58,696 nucleotides of DNA from JAKZRT01 sp047518005 (GTDB taxonomy: Bacteria; Pseudomonadota; Alphaproteobacteria; Rhodobacterales; Rhodobacteraceae): the NCBI GenBank assembly GCA_047518005.1, contig JAKZRT010000150.1, forward strand, positions 1-58,696, written 5' to 3'. This document shows positions 7,637 to 16,596 of this stretch, piece after piece. Each line of letters starts with the position of its first letter. Position 1 is the stretch's first letter. The notes beneath the pieces were generated by a model that saw only the letters and a program-made list of their open reading frames with translations, ran no database searches and had not been told where the DNA came from. The position numbers and the translations under genes were made by a program.

Positions 7637-10354
7637 CTAGACAAGGCGCCCGTGGCAGTGCTTGAACTTCTTGCCTGAACCGCAGGGACATCTGTCGTTC
7701 CGCCCGGGGTTTCCCCAGGTTTTGGGATTGTCCTCGACAAAGCCGTCCGCCGCGGCCCCGGCTGACCCGACCGCCACGGCTTCTCCAGCGGCCACGCCAG
7801 GTGCTTCGGCCTGTTTGCGCAGCGCCTCTTGCTGTTGGGCAAGCTGTTGCATCAGTTGCTGTTGCTCTTCGTCGGACAAGGGGCGGATCTTGCTGAGTTG
7901 TTGACTCACGTCCTCGCGCAGGGAGTTCAAAAGGCTTTCAAACAGCTGGAATGAATCGTTTTTGTATTCGTTCAGCGGATCGCGTTGCGCGTAGCCCCGG
8001 AACCCCACGACCGACCGCAGATGTTCCAGCGCCAGAATATGCTCGCGCCATTTTGTGTCGATGGTTTGCAGCAGCACTTGCTTTTCGATGTTGCGCATGT
8101 TTTGCGAGCCGAATTGAACCGCCTTGGCGGCCATGAATTCGTCGGCCGCCTTTTCCAGGCGCTCGACAATCTCGTCGTCGTCCACGCCTTCCTCAACGCC
8201 CCAGCCAACGACCGGCACCTCGATCCCCAGCTTTTCGCTTACCGCCGTTTGCAGGCCTTCGGTATCCCACTGATCGGCATAGGATTTCGGTGGAATGTGA
8301 AGATCAACCAGGTCGTCGATGACCTGGTGGCGCATGTCCTGTACGATCTCGCTGAGATCGGCGGCCTCCATCACCTCGCGACGCTGCGAAAAGATCACCT
8401 TGCGCTGGTCGTTCATCACATCGTCGAATTTCAACAGCTGTTTGCGGATGTCAAAGTTGCGGCCTTCGACCTTGGCCTGGGCTTTCTCAAGGCTCTTGTT
8501 CACCCAGGGGTGGATGATGGCCTCGCCTTCCTTCATGCCAAGACGGCTGAGCACCGCATCCAGACGTTCCGACCCGAAAATGCGCATCAGATCGTCTTCC
8601 AGGCTCAGAAAAAACAGCGACTTGCCCGGGTCGCCCTGACGCCCCGACCGGCCGCGCAACTGGTTGTCGATTCGGCGGCTTTCGTGGCGTTCGGTGGCCA
8701 GAACGTACAGACCTCCCGCCGCCAGCACCTTCTCCCGCTGGCCCGCAACTTCGGCCTCGATCGCGGCGCGTGCTTCGTCGGGGTGGGCCTCGGGATCATC
8801 GGCCAGCGCCTGCAGCACCCGCATCTCGACGTTGCCGCCCAGCTGGATGTCGGTGCCGCGCCCGGCCATATTCGTGGCGATGGTCACGGCGCCAAATTTG
8901 CCCGCATCGGCGACGATCTGGGCTTCTTTTTCGTGTTGGCGCGCGTTCAGAACGTTATGCTCGACGCCTGCATTGGTCAGCAGTTGCGACAGCGTTTCGG
9001 ACTTTTCGATCGAGGTCGTACCAACCAGCAGGGGCTGACCCTTTGCATTGGCGCTCTTGATTTCCTCGACGACGGCCGCGTATTTCTCCTCGGCCGTGCG
9101 ATAGACCTGATCGTGTCCGTCGGCCCGGTCCACCGGCATATTAGTCGGCACTTCGACGACGCCCAGCCTGTAGATTTCCGAAAACTCCTCGGCCTCGGTC
9201 AGCGCAGTCCCGGTCATGCCCGCCAGTTTGTGGTAAAGCCGGAAGTAATTCTGAAAGGTGACGCTGGCCAGCGTCACGTTTTCGGCCTGGATATTGCAGT
9301 CTTCCTTGGCCTCGATCGCCTGATGCAGACCATCCGACAGCCGCCGTCCCGGCATCATCCGCCCGGTGAATTCGTCGATCAAAACCACTTCTTTTTCGCG
9401 AACGATATAGTCCTTGTCTTTCTGAAACAGCTTATGCGCGCGCAGCCCCTGGTTGACATGGTGAACGATGGTCGTCGATTCCGGGTCATAAAGCGACTGC
9501 CCTTCAGGCAGAATATCCAGTTCTTTCAACCGGTTTTCCAGAAACTCGTTGCCCTCGTCGGTGTAGGTGACGTTGCGGGTTTTCTCGTCCAGCGTGAAAT
9601 GTTCGTCCAGAACTTCGGGGATCAGCTCGTCGATGGTGATGTAAAGCTCTGACCGGTCCTGGGCCGGTCCGGAAATGATCAGCGGCGTTCGCGCCTCGTC
9701 GATCAGGATCGAATCGACCTCGTCGACGATGGCGTAGTAATGGTCGCGCTGAAACATTTCCTTCAGCGACGATTTCATGTTGTCGCGCAGATAATCAAAG
9801 CCCAGTTCGTTGTTGGTCGCATAGGTGATGTCGGCGCCGTAAGCCGCCTGTTTTTCGGCCTGCGGCTGTTGCGGGTAGACGACGCCGGTGCTCATTCCCA
9901 AAGCGGTATAGACCTTGCCCATCCATTCGGCGTCGCGTTTGGCCAGATAGTCGTTGACGGTGACGATATGCACCCCGCGTCCGGTCAGCGCGTTCAAATA
10001 GGCAGGCAACGTTGCCACCAGGGTCTTGCCCTCGCCGGTTTTCATTTCCGCGATATTGCCTTCGTGCAGGAAAATCGCGCCCATCAGCTGTACATCAAAG
10101 GCGCGAAGTCCCAGCGCACGGCGCGCCGCCTCGCGCACATTGGCGAAGGCTTCGGGCAGCAGATCCTCCAGCGTCTCGCCGTTTTCCAGACGGCCCTTCA
10201 GTTCGGTGGTTTTGGCAATGATGTCGTCGTCGCTCAGCGCCTCGAATTCGGGTTCCAGCGCGTTGATCGCGGCCACGGTCGGGGCGGTTGATTTGATCTT
10301 GCGGTCATTCGGCGTGCCGAAGACCTTTCGCCCGATGGTTCCAATGCCCAGCAA
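7637..10354 (-). CDS. secA: Preprotein translocase ATPase SecA
   Basis: Motor ATPase that pushes unfolded preproteins through SecYEG. The protein has 905 residues from the chosen start. Visible features are the Walker A MKTGEGKT, the DEAD-type VDEVDSILIDEART, GMTGTA, NMAGRGTDIQLGG, and the C-terminal zinc motif CPCGSGKKFKHCHG that binds SecB/ribosome. The frame is open to GTG 10423, but TTG 10354 gives the family N-terminus (LGIGTIGRKVFGTPNDRK) and has GGAG six bases upstream, so I use TTG. It diverges from the PPIase gene. Confidence 0.97.
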   Translation of the reverse strand: MLGIGTIGRKVFGTPNDRKIKSTAPTVAAINALEPEFEALSDDDIIAKTTELKGRLENGETLEDLLPEAFANVREAARRALGLRAFDVQLMGAIFLHEGNIAEMKTGEGKTLVATLPAYLNALTGRGVHIVTVNDYLAKRDAEWMGKVYTALGMSTGVVYPQQPQAEKQAAYGADITYATNNELGFDYLRDNMKSSLKEMFQRDHYYAIVDEVDSILIDEARTPLIISGPAQDRSELYITIDELIPEVLDEHFTLDEKTRNVTYTDEGNEFLENRLKELDILPEGQSLYDPESTTIVHHVNQGLRAHKLFQKDKDYIVREKEVVLIDEFTGRMMPGRRLSDGLHQAIEAKEDCNIQAENVTLASVTFQNYFRLYHKLAGMTGTALTEAEEFSEIYRLGVVEVPTNMPVDRADGHDQVYRTAEEKYAAVVEEIKSANAKGQPLLVGTTSIEKSETLSQLLTNAGVEHNVLNARQHEKEAQIVADAGKFGAVTIATNMAGRGTDIQLGGNVEMRVLQALADDPEAHPDEARAAIEAEVAGQREKVLAAGGLYVLATERHESRRIDNQLRGRSGRQGDPGKSLFFLSLEDDLMRIFGSERLDAVLSRLGMKEGEAIIHPWVNKSLEKAQAKVEGRNFDIRKQLLKFDDVMNDQRKVIFSQRREVMEAADLSEIVQDMRHQVIDDLVDLHIPPKSYADQWDTEGLQTAVSEKLGIEVPVVGWGVEEGVDDDEIVERLEKAADEFMAAKAVQFGSQNMRNIEKQVLLQTIDTKWREHILALEHLRSVVGFRGYAQRDPLNEYKNDSFQLFESLLNSLREDVSQQLSKIRPLSDEEQQQLMQQLAQQQEALRKQAEAPGVAAGEAVAVGSAGAAADGFVEDNPKTWGNPGRNDRCPCGSGKKFKHCHGRLV

Positions 10355-10530
10355 TTTCTTCTCCGGCTTGTGCCCGATGACGCGATACTGATCGAAGGGC
10401 GCTTGCCCCGTCGGCACCGCCACCTTAGAAGAGTGCGGCGCAATTATCTCAATAATCTAAGGCGATGTAAGGGCCGCGCCCCCCACTGTCAACGTCAGCA
10501 CGATACCGTTCCCGGTAAAGGAGCCGAAAG

Positions 10531-11373
10531 ATGTCCAAGCTTGCAATTTTCCTGCTGGGGCTATGTCTGATGTTGGGTGGTGCCGGTGCGTCGCTCGCGC
10601 AAAACGCGGTGACAGCGGATACGGTTGTTGCCACGGTCAACGGCACCGAGATCACTCTTGGCCACCTGATTCAGGCCCGCGAAGTATTGCCGGCCCAGTA
10701 CCGGGATCTGCCGCCCGAGGTGCTGTTTGACGGGCTGCGCGACCAGCTGGTCCAACAGACTGTTCTGGTGCAGTCGATGGCGCACCGCAGCAGGCGGCTG
10801 GAAATTGTCTTGCAGAATGAGGAACGCGCGCTGATCGCGGGCGAGGCGCTGAACCAGGTGGCAACGATTGCGGTGACCGACGCGGCGCTGCAAGCGGCCT
10901 ATGACGCGCGGTTCGCAAATGTTTCGGCAGGGCAGGAGTTCAACGCCTCGCACATTCTGGTCGAGGACGAGGCCGAAGCGCTGAGGCTGATCGGTCTGAT
11001 CGAAGACGGCGAAGAATTTGCTGATCTCGCCCGCGAACATTCGACCGGGCCCTCGGGGCCGAATGGTGGCCAGTTGGGGTGGTTCGGGCCCGGTGCGATG
11101 GTCAAACCCTTTGAAGACGCGGTTATGGAACTTGAAGTCGGCACAGTGTCGGTGCCGGTCCAGACCCAGTTCGGCTTTCACGTCATCCGCCTGAACGAAG
11201 TGCGCGCGCAACCGGTGCCAGCGCTTGACGAAGTTCGGGCCGAGCTGGTGGCCCAGATCGAACGCGCGGCAGCCGAAGCAAACGTGGCCGGGTTGATGGA
11301 CGCGGCCGAGATCGAGATGGTAGATGGCATCGACCCCGCCATTCTTCTGGACGCCACCCTTTTGGAAGACTGA
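10531..11373 (+). CDS. Exported parvulin-type peptidyl-prolyl isomerase
   Basis: The 280-aa protein has a signal peptide (LAIFLLGLCLMLGGAGASLAQ), an N-terminal SurA/PrsA-like helical region starting VVATVNGTEITLG, and a parvulin domain at about residues 130-230 with NASHILVEDEAEA, NGGQLGWFGPGAMV and FGFHVIRL. It is expected to help fold periplasmic and outer-membrane proteins after Sec export. AAAGGAG precedes the ATG. It is next to secA (divergent) and 8 bp ahead of argJ; this order is common in Rhodobacteraceae. Confidence 0.92.
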   Translation: MSKLAIFLLGLCLMLGGAGASLAQNAVTADTVVATVNGTEITLGHLIQAREVLPAQYRDLPPEVLFDGLRDQLVQQTVLVQSMAHRSRRLEIVLQNEERALIAGEALNQVATIAVTDAALQAAYDARFANVSAGQEFNASHILVEDEAEALRLIGLIEDGEEFADLAREHSTGPSGPNGGQLGWFGPGAMVKPFEDAVMELEVGTVSVPVQTQFGFHVIRLNEVRAQPVPALDEVRAELVAQIERAAAEANVAGLMDAAEIEMVDGIDPAILLDATLLED

Positions 11374-11381
11374 CACTTGCC

Positions 11382-12614
11382 ATGACCGAGACGCCAATTT
11401 CACCGCTTGCGCCCGCGGGCGGCTTTCCCGACCTACCGGGTGTCGAAGGCGTGCGATTCGCCGCAGCCAAGGCTGGCGTAAAATACACTGGCCGAACTGA
11501 TGTTATGCTCGCCGAACTTGCGCGCGGCAGCAGCCTGGCCGGTGTGTTCACCCGGTCGGCGACACGCTCGGTGCCGGTTCTGGACTGTCAGGCCAAATTG
11601 GCGGGCCATTTCGATGCGGCTGCCGGCGCTGCGATCATTGTCAATTCTGGCAATGCCAATGCGTTTACAGGGGGCCATGGGCAGGCCTCGGTCAGCGCCG
11701 TCTGCGGTGCCGTCGCGGCGGCGTTGAAGATGCCCGAAAACAGGGTCTATTCCGCCTCAACCGGCGTGATCGGCGAGACCCTGCCGTTCGAGCGGATCAC
11801 CGAAAAAGTCGCTGAACTGGCGGCCGGGCTGAGTGCGTCGCGTATCGAAGATGCGGCGCGCGCGATCATGACGACCGACACATTCCCGAAGGGATCGGCG
11901 CGCAGCGTGACGATCGGCGGGCGCAAAGTCTCGATTGCCGGGTTCGCCAAGGGCTCGGGCATGATCGCCCCGGATATGGCGACGATGCTGGTCTACATTT
12001 TCACTGACGCGAAAATCGCAGTGAGCGAGCTTCGGGATTTGCTGGCGCGGCTGAACGACAGGACTTTCAACTGCATCACGGTCGACAGCGATACCTCGAC
12101 CTCGGACAGCCTGATGATCGCCGCGACCGGTGCGTCGGGCGTTGATGTGGCGGGCAAACGTAGTTTTTCGGATGCGTTGCACGCCGTCATGCGCGACCTC
12201 GCCCACCAGGTCGTGCGGGACGGCGAAGGTGCCACGAAATTCGTCGAAGTGCGCGTAACTGGTGCCATCAACGACACCGACGCCCGGCGTGTGGCCATGG
12301 CGATCGCCAATTCGCCGCTGGTCAAGACCGCGATTGCGGGCGAAGACCCGAACTGGGGCCGGATCGTCATGGCCGTGGGTAAATCGGGGGCCAGCGCCGA
12401 CCGCGACCTGCTGTCGATCCGGTTCGGCGACATTCTGGTGGCCGAGCGCGGCTGGGTGTCGCAGGGGTATACCGAAGCGGCCGGAGCCGCTTACATGCAG
12501 CGCCAGGAAATTGTGATCACAACGGATCTGGGGCTCGGATCGGGGCGGTCCATCGTCTGGACCTGCGATCTGACTCACCGGTATATCGAAATAAACGCAG
12601 ACTACCGGTCATGA
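11382..12614 (+). CDS. argJ: Bifunctional ornithine acetyltransferase / N-acetylglutamate synthase ArgJ
   Basis: ArgJ moves acetyl groups from N-acetylornithine to glutamate in the cyclic arginine pathway. The 410-aa precursor cleaves itself before a conserved threonine; the motif is seen as GSGMIAPDMATML, with cleavage at the Ala-Thr bond. The acetylglutamate-binding region GEDPNWGRI is also present. It follows the PPIase gene by 8 bp, so translational coupling is likely. The later arginine gene argG is in the same window near 45 kb but in a separate unit. Confidence 0.96.
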   Translation: MTETPISPLAPAGGFPDLPGVEGVRFAAAKAGVKYTGRTDVMLAELARGSSLAGVFTRSATRSVPVLDCQAKLAGHFDAAAGAAIIVNSGNANAFTGGHGQASVSAVCGAVAAALKMPENRVYSASTGVIGETLPFERITEKVAELAAGLSASRIEDAARAIMTTDTFPKGSARSVTIGGRKVSIAGFAKGSGMIAPDMATMLVYIFTDAKIAVSELRDLLARLNDRTFNCITVDSDTSTSDSLMIAATGASGVDVAGKRSFSDALHAVMRDLAHQVVRDGEGATKFVEVRVTGAINDTDARRVAMAIANSPLVKTAIAGEDPNWGRIVMAVGKSGASADRDLLSIRFGDILVAERGWVSQGYTEAAGAAYMQRQEIVITTDLGLGSGRSIVWTCDLTHRYIEINADYRS

Positions 12615-12669
12615 AAATGCGCAGCTCTCCCAGGCTGTTTCACGCAGTTTCATTCGTAAGATCAATGGG

Positions 12670-12694
12670 TTAGAATGGCTCTCAACGTGAAACC
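12670..12694. repeat. Palindromic intergenic element, copy 2 (degenerate)
   Basis: TTAGAATGGCTCTCAACG followed by TGAAACC aligns with copy 1 (4838-4863) with a few substitutions and one missing base. It ends only 6 bp before the mutT start. Just upstream, TGTTTCACG (12636-12644) equals the left half of parS, followed by another GTTTCA. Confidence 0.4.
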
Positions 12695-12700
12695 ACTCCC

Positions 12701-13099
12701 GTGAACACCCTCCTCGTCTCAGCCGCAGCCCTGATCGACCGCGACGGTCGCGTTTTGCTGACCCAACGCCCCGAGGGCAAGTCAATGGCTGGTCTTTGGG
12801 AATTTCCGGGCGGCAAAGTCGAGCCCGGCGAGACACCCGAGGCCGCACTGATCCGCGAACTGGACGAAGAACTGGGCATCCGTACCTGGGAAAGCTGCCT
12901 GGCGCCGCTGACATTTGCCAGCCACGTCTACGATGATTTTCACCTGCTGATGCCGCTCTTTGCCTGCCGCAAATGGGACGGCCAGCCAGTGGCCCGCGAA
13001 GGCCAGGCCCTGACATGGGTCCGGCCCGCGGATATGCGCGCCTATCCCATGCCCCCCGCCGACCTGCCGTTGATCGCGGTCCTGCGCGACTGGCTTTAG
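12701..13099 (+). CDS. mutT: MutT-type Nudix pyrophosphohydrolase (8-oxo-dGTP diphosphatase)
   Basis: MutT removes 8-oxo-dGTP from the nucleotide pool and prevents A:T to C:G transversions. The 132-aa protein matches small MutT enzymes, with a complete Nudix box (GGKVEPGETPEAA then LIRELDEELGI). The start is GTG 12701; no in-frame ATG precedes the conserved VSAAALIDRDGRVLL strand. It is third in the PPIase-argJ-mutT unit, 86 bp after argJ, a gap that holds a copy of the palindromic repeat. Confidence 0.9.
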   Translation: MNTLLVSAAALIDRDGRVLLTQRPEGKSMAGLWEFPGGKVEPGETPEAALIRELDEELGIRTWESCLAPLTFASHVYDDFHLLMPLFACRKWDGQPVAREGQALTWVRPADMRAYPMPPADLPLIAVLRDWL

Positions 13100-13136
13100 G
13101 GCCCGCCAAGCGCGCCCAGAATGCGGCTTTTGCTAC

Positions 13137-13164
13137 CGCAGAAATGGTCAAGCCATTTCCTGCG
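13137..13164. repeat. Strong stem-loop downstream of mutT
   Basis: CGCAGAAATGG (13137-13147) pairs with CCATTTCCTGCG (13153-13164) around a 5-nt loop, with one bulged base. No T-run follows on either strand. It may stabilise the 3' end of the mutT transcript or mark its end. Confidence 0.45.
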
Positions 13165-13229
13165 AATATCCAAAGCGCGACGGCTGCCTTAACTCTGGTC
13201 AATACATTTCAACAAAGGGCGGGCTCAAC

Positions 13230-13454
13230 ATGACCAAAGCGCAAGCCATGGGGGGAATTTGTACCGTCTCGATCAGTCCGGCGATATTTGTCCAGGGAGC
13301 CTTTGTCGCAGCACGGCCCGATGGAAGGATCGTGGTCCGTGTCGGCGACCGGGACTTTCTGGGTCAGCCGATTTCGACCACGCAAAGCACGGGCGCCCCG
13401 CTTACCGCAAAGTTAGGTGCCCGGATGAATGATCGCCAAATTTCCCTGGCCTGA
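13230..13454 (+). CDS. Small hypothetical protein (74 aa)
   Basis: An ATG ORF preceded by AAAGGGCGGG. The predicted protein has a short hydrophobic stretch (GGICTVSISPAIFVQGAFVAA) and a basic segment (RPDGRIVVRVGDRDFLGQP), suggesting a small folded domain. I do not recognise the family. It converges on infB with no gap: its TGA (13452-13454) and the infB TGA (13455-13457 on the other strand) together form the palindrome TGATCA. It could be a real small gene or a chance frame. Confidence 0.4.
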   Translation: MTKAQAMGGICTVSISPAIFVQGAFVAARPDGRIVVRVGDRDFLGQPISTTQSTGAPLTAKLGARMNDRQISLA

Positions 13455-15944
13455 TCAGGTCAACGTCCGTTCGACCTCTTCGCGTTCGAATATCTCGATC
13501 ACATCACCCTGGCGGATGTCGTCGTATTTTTCGAACGCCATGCCACATTCCTGCCCGGACTGAACATCGGAAACTTCGTCTTTGAAGCGCTTGAGTGTTT
13601 TCAGCGTACCTTCGTGGATCACAACGTTGTCGCGCAACAGTCGAACACCGGCAGACCGGCGCGCAATTCCTTCGGTGACCAGACAACCAGCCACCTTGCC
13701 GACGCCCGAGACCTTGAAGACCTCTTTGATCTCGGCGTAGCCGATGAAGTTTTCGCGAATCTCGGCGCTGAGCAGACCGGAGGCCGCGGCCTTCACATCG
13801 TCAACCAGATCGTAGATCACCGAATAATAGCGTATTTGGACGCCCTTCTGGTTGGCTGTGCTGCGGGCCGAGGCATTGGCCCGCACATTGAACCCGAAGA
13901 CCGGTGCGCCCGACGCTTCGGCCAGACCGATGTCGGTCTCGGTGATCGCGCCCACGCCCGAATGCAAGACGCGCACGCGGACCTCGTCGTTGCCGATCTT
14001 TTCCATGGCCTGAACGATGGCCTCGGCCGACCCTTGCACGTCGGTTTTCACCAGAATGGGCAGTTCGGCGACGCTTTCGTCATCTTTGGCCTTAGCCATT
14101 AGCTGTTCAAGCGTTGTCGCGGCCCCGGCGGCAGCGCGCTTTTCCTTGGCCAGATCCGCGCGGTAATCGGCAATCTCGCGCGCCTGCGCCTCGGTCTCGA
14201 CCACGTTCAGCACGTCGCCGGCCTCGGGGGCTCCATTGAGGCCCAGAACCTCGACCGGCACCGACGGGCCGGCGCTCTTGATCCGGTCGCCCTGGTCATT
14301 GACCAGCGCCCGGACCTTACCCCATTGTTCGCCGACAACGAATATATCGCCCTGATGCAACGTTCCATTCTGAACCAGAACGGTGGCGACCGGTCCGCGC
14401 CCGACGTCAAGCTGGGCCTCGATGACCGCCCCACTGGCGGCGCGCGCCGGGTTGGCTTTAAGCTCAAGGATCTCGGCCTGCAACGAGATTGATTCGAGCA
14501 GTTCCTCAAGGCCAGTGCCCTTGATCGCCGAAACCTCGACGTCCTGCACTTCGCCAGATAGTTGCTCGACGATCACCTCGTGCTGCAAAAGATCGGTGCG
14601 CACTTTCTGCGGGTCCGCATTGGGCCGGTCGACCTTGTTAATCGCGACAATCATCGGCACTTTGGCCGCCTTCGCGTGGTTTATCGCCTCGACCGTCTGC
14701 GGCATGACCGCGTCGTCTGCTGCGACCACCAGAATGACGATGTCGGTCACCTGAGCACCGCGCGCCCGCATCGAAGTAAAAGCTGCGTGGCCGGGCGTGT
14801 CGAGGAACGTCAGCAGATCACCGCCATCGGTATTCACCTGATAGGCACCGATGTGCTGAGTAATCCCGCCAGCCTCACCGGCCACGACTTTGGTGTTGCG
14901 GATGGCATCCAAAAGCGAGGTCTTGCCATGGTCGACGTGGCCCATCACTGTGATCACAGGCGGGCGGGGCGTCAGATCCTTCGGATCATCATCATCGACG
15001 GCTGTGATCACATCTTCGACGTCGGCGTCCGAGACGCGCACAACCTTATGACCGAATTCCTGGATAATCAGTTCCGCAGTATCTGCATCAATGGTTTCGT
15101 TTTGCGTCGCCATGATATCGTTCTGCATCAACGACTTGACCACATCAGAAACCCGTTCCGCCATGCGGTTGGCAAGTTCTTGCACGGTAATCGCTTCGGG
15201 TAATTGCACATCGCGCACAACCTTTTCGCGCTGCTCGCTGCCGCCCATGGCCTTTTGCCGCGCGCGTTCCTGTTTGCGCTTCATCGCGGCCAGCGACCGT
15301 TGCCGCCCGCCCTCGCCACCAGCAAGTGCCTGGTTCAACGTCAACTTGCCCGACCGCCGCCCGTCATCGCGGCCCTTGTTGCGGGTATCGCGCCGATCAT
15401 CGCCGCGGTCGCGGTCTGACTTCCGCGCCGGACCCTGCTGGCTTTTGGGTGCCGGCTTGGCCGGAGCCGGAGCCTCGGCTGGTGCGGGCGTTACTTCGGC
15501 CGCAGGCTTTCTTTCCTCGGCACGTTTTTTCGCTTCTTCCTCAGTTTTCTGGCGCGCCCGCTCTTCGCGCTCGCGATCTTCGCGCTCTTTTGCCTCAATT
15601 TCGGCACGCCGCCGTTCGCGTTCCTCGGCACGCGTCTTTTCTTCGGCCTGGCGTTTTTCGGCTTCTTCGCCCTCGCGTTCTTTGGCGGCCCTCAGGGCCT
15701 TCAAACGACGCTCCATCTCGGCGTCGGTAATTCCGCCGGGTCGCTTTGAAGGGTCGCCTTTCGTCGCCGGCCGTGTGGGGGACGCCACAGACAGGCTGGC
15801 ACCTGGCTTGGGGACCACAACGCGCTTGCGCTTAGTCTCAACCAGGACATTCTTGGTCCGGCCGTGGCTGAAGCTCTGCTTCACCTGACCCGACCGGGGC
15901 CCACTGCGCAGGCCCAATGTCTTTTTGCCGTCCGTATCGCTCAT
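13455..15944 (-). CDS. infB: Translation initiation factor IF-2
   Basis: GTPase that brings initiator tRNA to the 30S subunit. The 829-aa protein has an alphaproteobacterial N-terminus (TLGLRSGPRSGQVKQSFSHG), a highly charged Glu/Arg coiled region at about residues 75-150, the IF2_N segment near 245-300, and the GTPase domain with G1 GHVDHGKTS (335-343), G3 DTPGH and G4 NKVD. Domains II-IV follow. It is the last gene of rimP-nusA-ylxR-infB; its ATG overlaps the ylxR stop as ATGA. Confidence 0.98.
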   Translation of the reverse strand: MSDTDGKKTLGLRSGPRSGQVKQSFSHGRTKNVLVETKRKRVVVPKPGASLSVASPTRPATKGDPSKRPGGITDAEMERRLKALRAAKEREGEEAEKRQAEEKTRAEERERRRAEIEAKEREDREREERARQKTEEEAKKRAEERKPAAEVTPAPAEAPAPAKPAPKSQQGPARKSDRDRGDDRRDTRNKGRDDGRRSGKLTLNQALAGGEGGRQRSLAAMKRKQERARQKAMGGSEQREKVVRDVQLPEAITVQELANRMAERVSDVVKSLMQNDIMATQNETIDADTAELIIQEFGHKVVRVSDADVEDVITAVDDDDPKDLTPRPPVITVMGHVDHGKTSLLDAIRNTKVVAGEAGGITQHIGAYQVNTDGGDLLTFLDTPGHAAFTSMRARGAQVTDIVILVVAADDAVMPQTVEAINHAKAAKVPMIVAINKVDRPNADPQKVRTDLLQHEVIVEQLSGEVQDVEVSAIKGTGLEELLESISLQAEILELKANPARAASGAVIEAQLDVGRGPVATVLVQNGTLHQGDIFVVGEQWGKVRALVNDQGDRIKSAGPSVPVEVLGLNGAPEAGDVLNVVETEAQAREIADYRADLAKEKRAAAGAATTLEQLMAKAKDDESVAELPILVKTDVQGSAEAIVQAMEKIGNDEVRVRVLHSGVGAITETDIGLAEASGAPVFGFNVRANASARSTANQKGVQIRYYSVIYDLVDDVKAAASGLLSAEIRENFIGYAEIKEVFKVSGVGKVAGCLVTEGIARRSAGVRLLRDNVVIHEGTLKTLKRFKDEVSDVQSGQECGMAFEKYDDIRQGDVIEIFEREEVERTLT

Positions 15945-16576
15945 TCGGTCTTTTTACCCTTCCCGGAATATTTTTCGCCGATAGAATCGCGCAGGCCACC
16001 AAGCCGCGCGGCTTCCTCTACAACACGACCCGTAAGACCGCCAGTGGCGAGCGCGCCATGTATCACATTTTCCAGTCCGAAAGCCAAACCCAATTCGCTG
16101 GACGTCAAAACGCCGATAAAATTGGCCTTTCCGGGTGGCGAGCGCAGCTTGTCCTTGCCCCGTTCTGACCCATCGGACGCCTGGATAAGGACCGCCGCGC
16201 GACCACTTTCAAGCCAGGATTTTACTTTCTCGAATCCTGCCACCGCACCGCCTGCCTTGCGCGCCAACGAAATAAATTCAACCACCCGCGCGGCCAGCGC
16301 TTTCTCGACATCCCGGACCAACGTCGCGGGCACCGTGGCCTGAGCCTTGGCCGCCCACGCAAACAGCCCCCGCGATGCAGCCTTTTCCAAAGCGTCGCTG
16401 CGCGCAGAAACCCAGATACCGCGCCCGGGCAGTTTGCCGCGCACATCGGGTGTGATCACGCCCTCAGGGCCGAGGACAAAACGTACCAATTCGCCCTTGG
16501 GCCGAACCTGACCGGTGGCCACGCATTTTCGCGTGGGTCCGCCTGCCGTGTCGGTATTTTTGCCGCCGCGAGTCAA
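15941..16576 (-). CDS. YlxR (DUF448) fused to an L7Ae-like RNA-binding domain
   Basis: The 211-aa protein joins an N-terminal YlxR domain (RKCVATGQ, RFVLGPEG, LPGRGIWVSA) to a C-terminal L7Ae/YlxQ-like domain (EFISLARKAGGAVAGFEKV). In Firmicutes these are the separate genes ylxR and ylxQ in the same operon position between nusA and infB; the fused form is common in alphaproteobacteria. It is presumably an RNA- or ribosome-associated protein. It is 20 bp after nusA and overlaps infB by 4 bp. Confidence 0.88.
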   Translation of the reverse strand: MTRGGKNTDTAGGPTRKCVATGQVRPKGELVRFVLGPEGVITPDVRGKLPGRGIWVSARSDALEKAASRGLFAWAAKAQATVPATLVRDVEKALAARVVEFISLARKAGGAVAGFEKVKSWLESGRAAVLIQASDGSERGKDKLRSPPGKANFIGVLTSSELGLAFGLENVIHGALATGGLTGRVVEEAARLGGLRDSIGEKYSGKGKKTE

Positions 16577-16596
16577 TCAGGCATCCGGGCCCGAAC

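Noticed and set aside
7365..7640. 91-codon plus-strand ORF in the long intergenic region
   Set aside because: No ribosome-binding site, mixed AT- and GC-rich composition and no similarity; it also runs into the end of secA.
7985..9652. 555-codon ORF antisense to secA
   Set aside because: Shadow of secA; the composition mirrors its codons and it has no start context.
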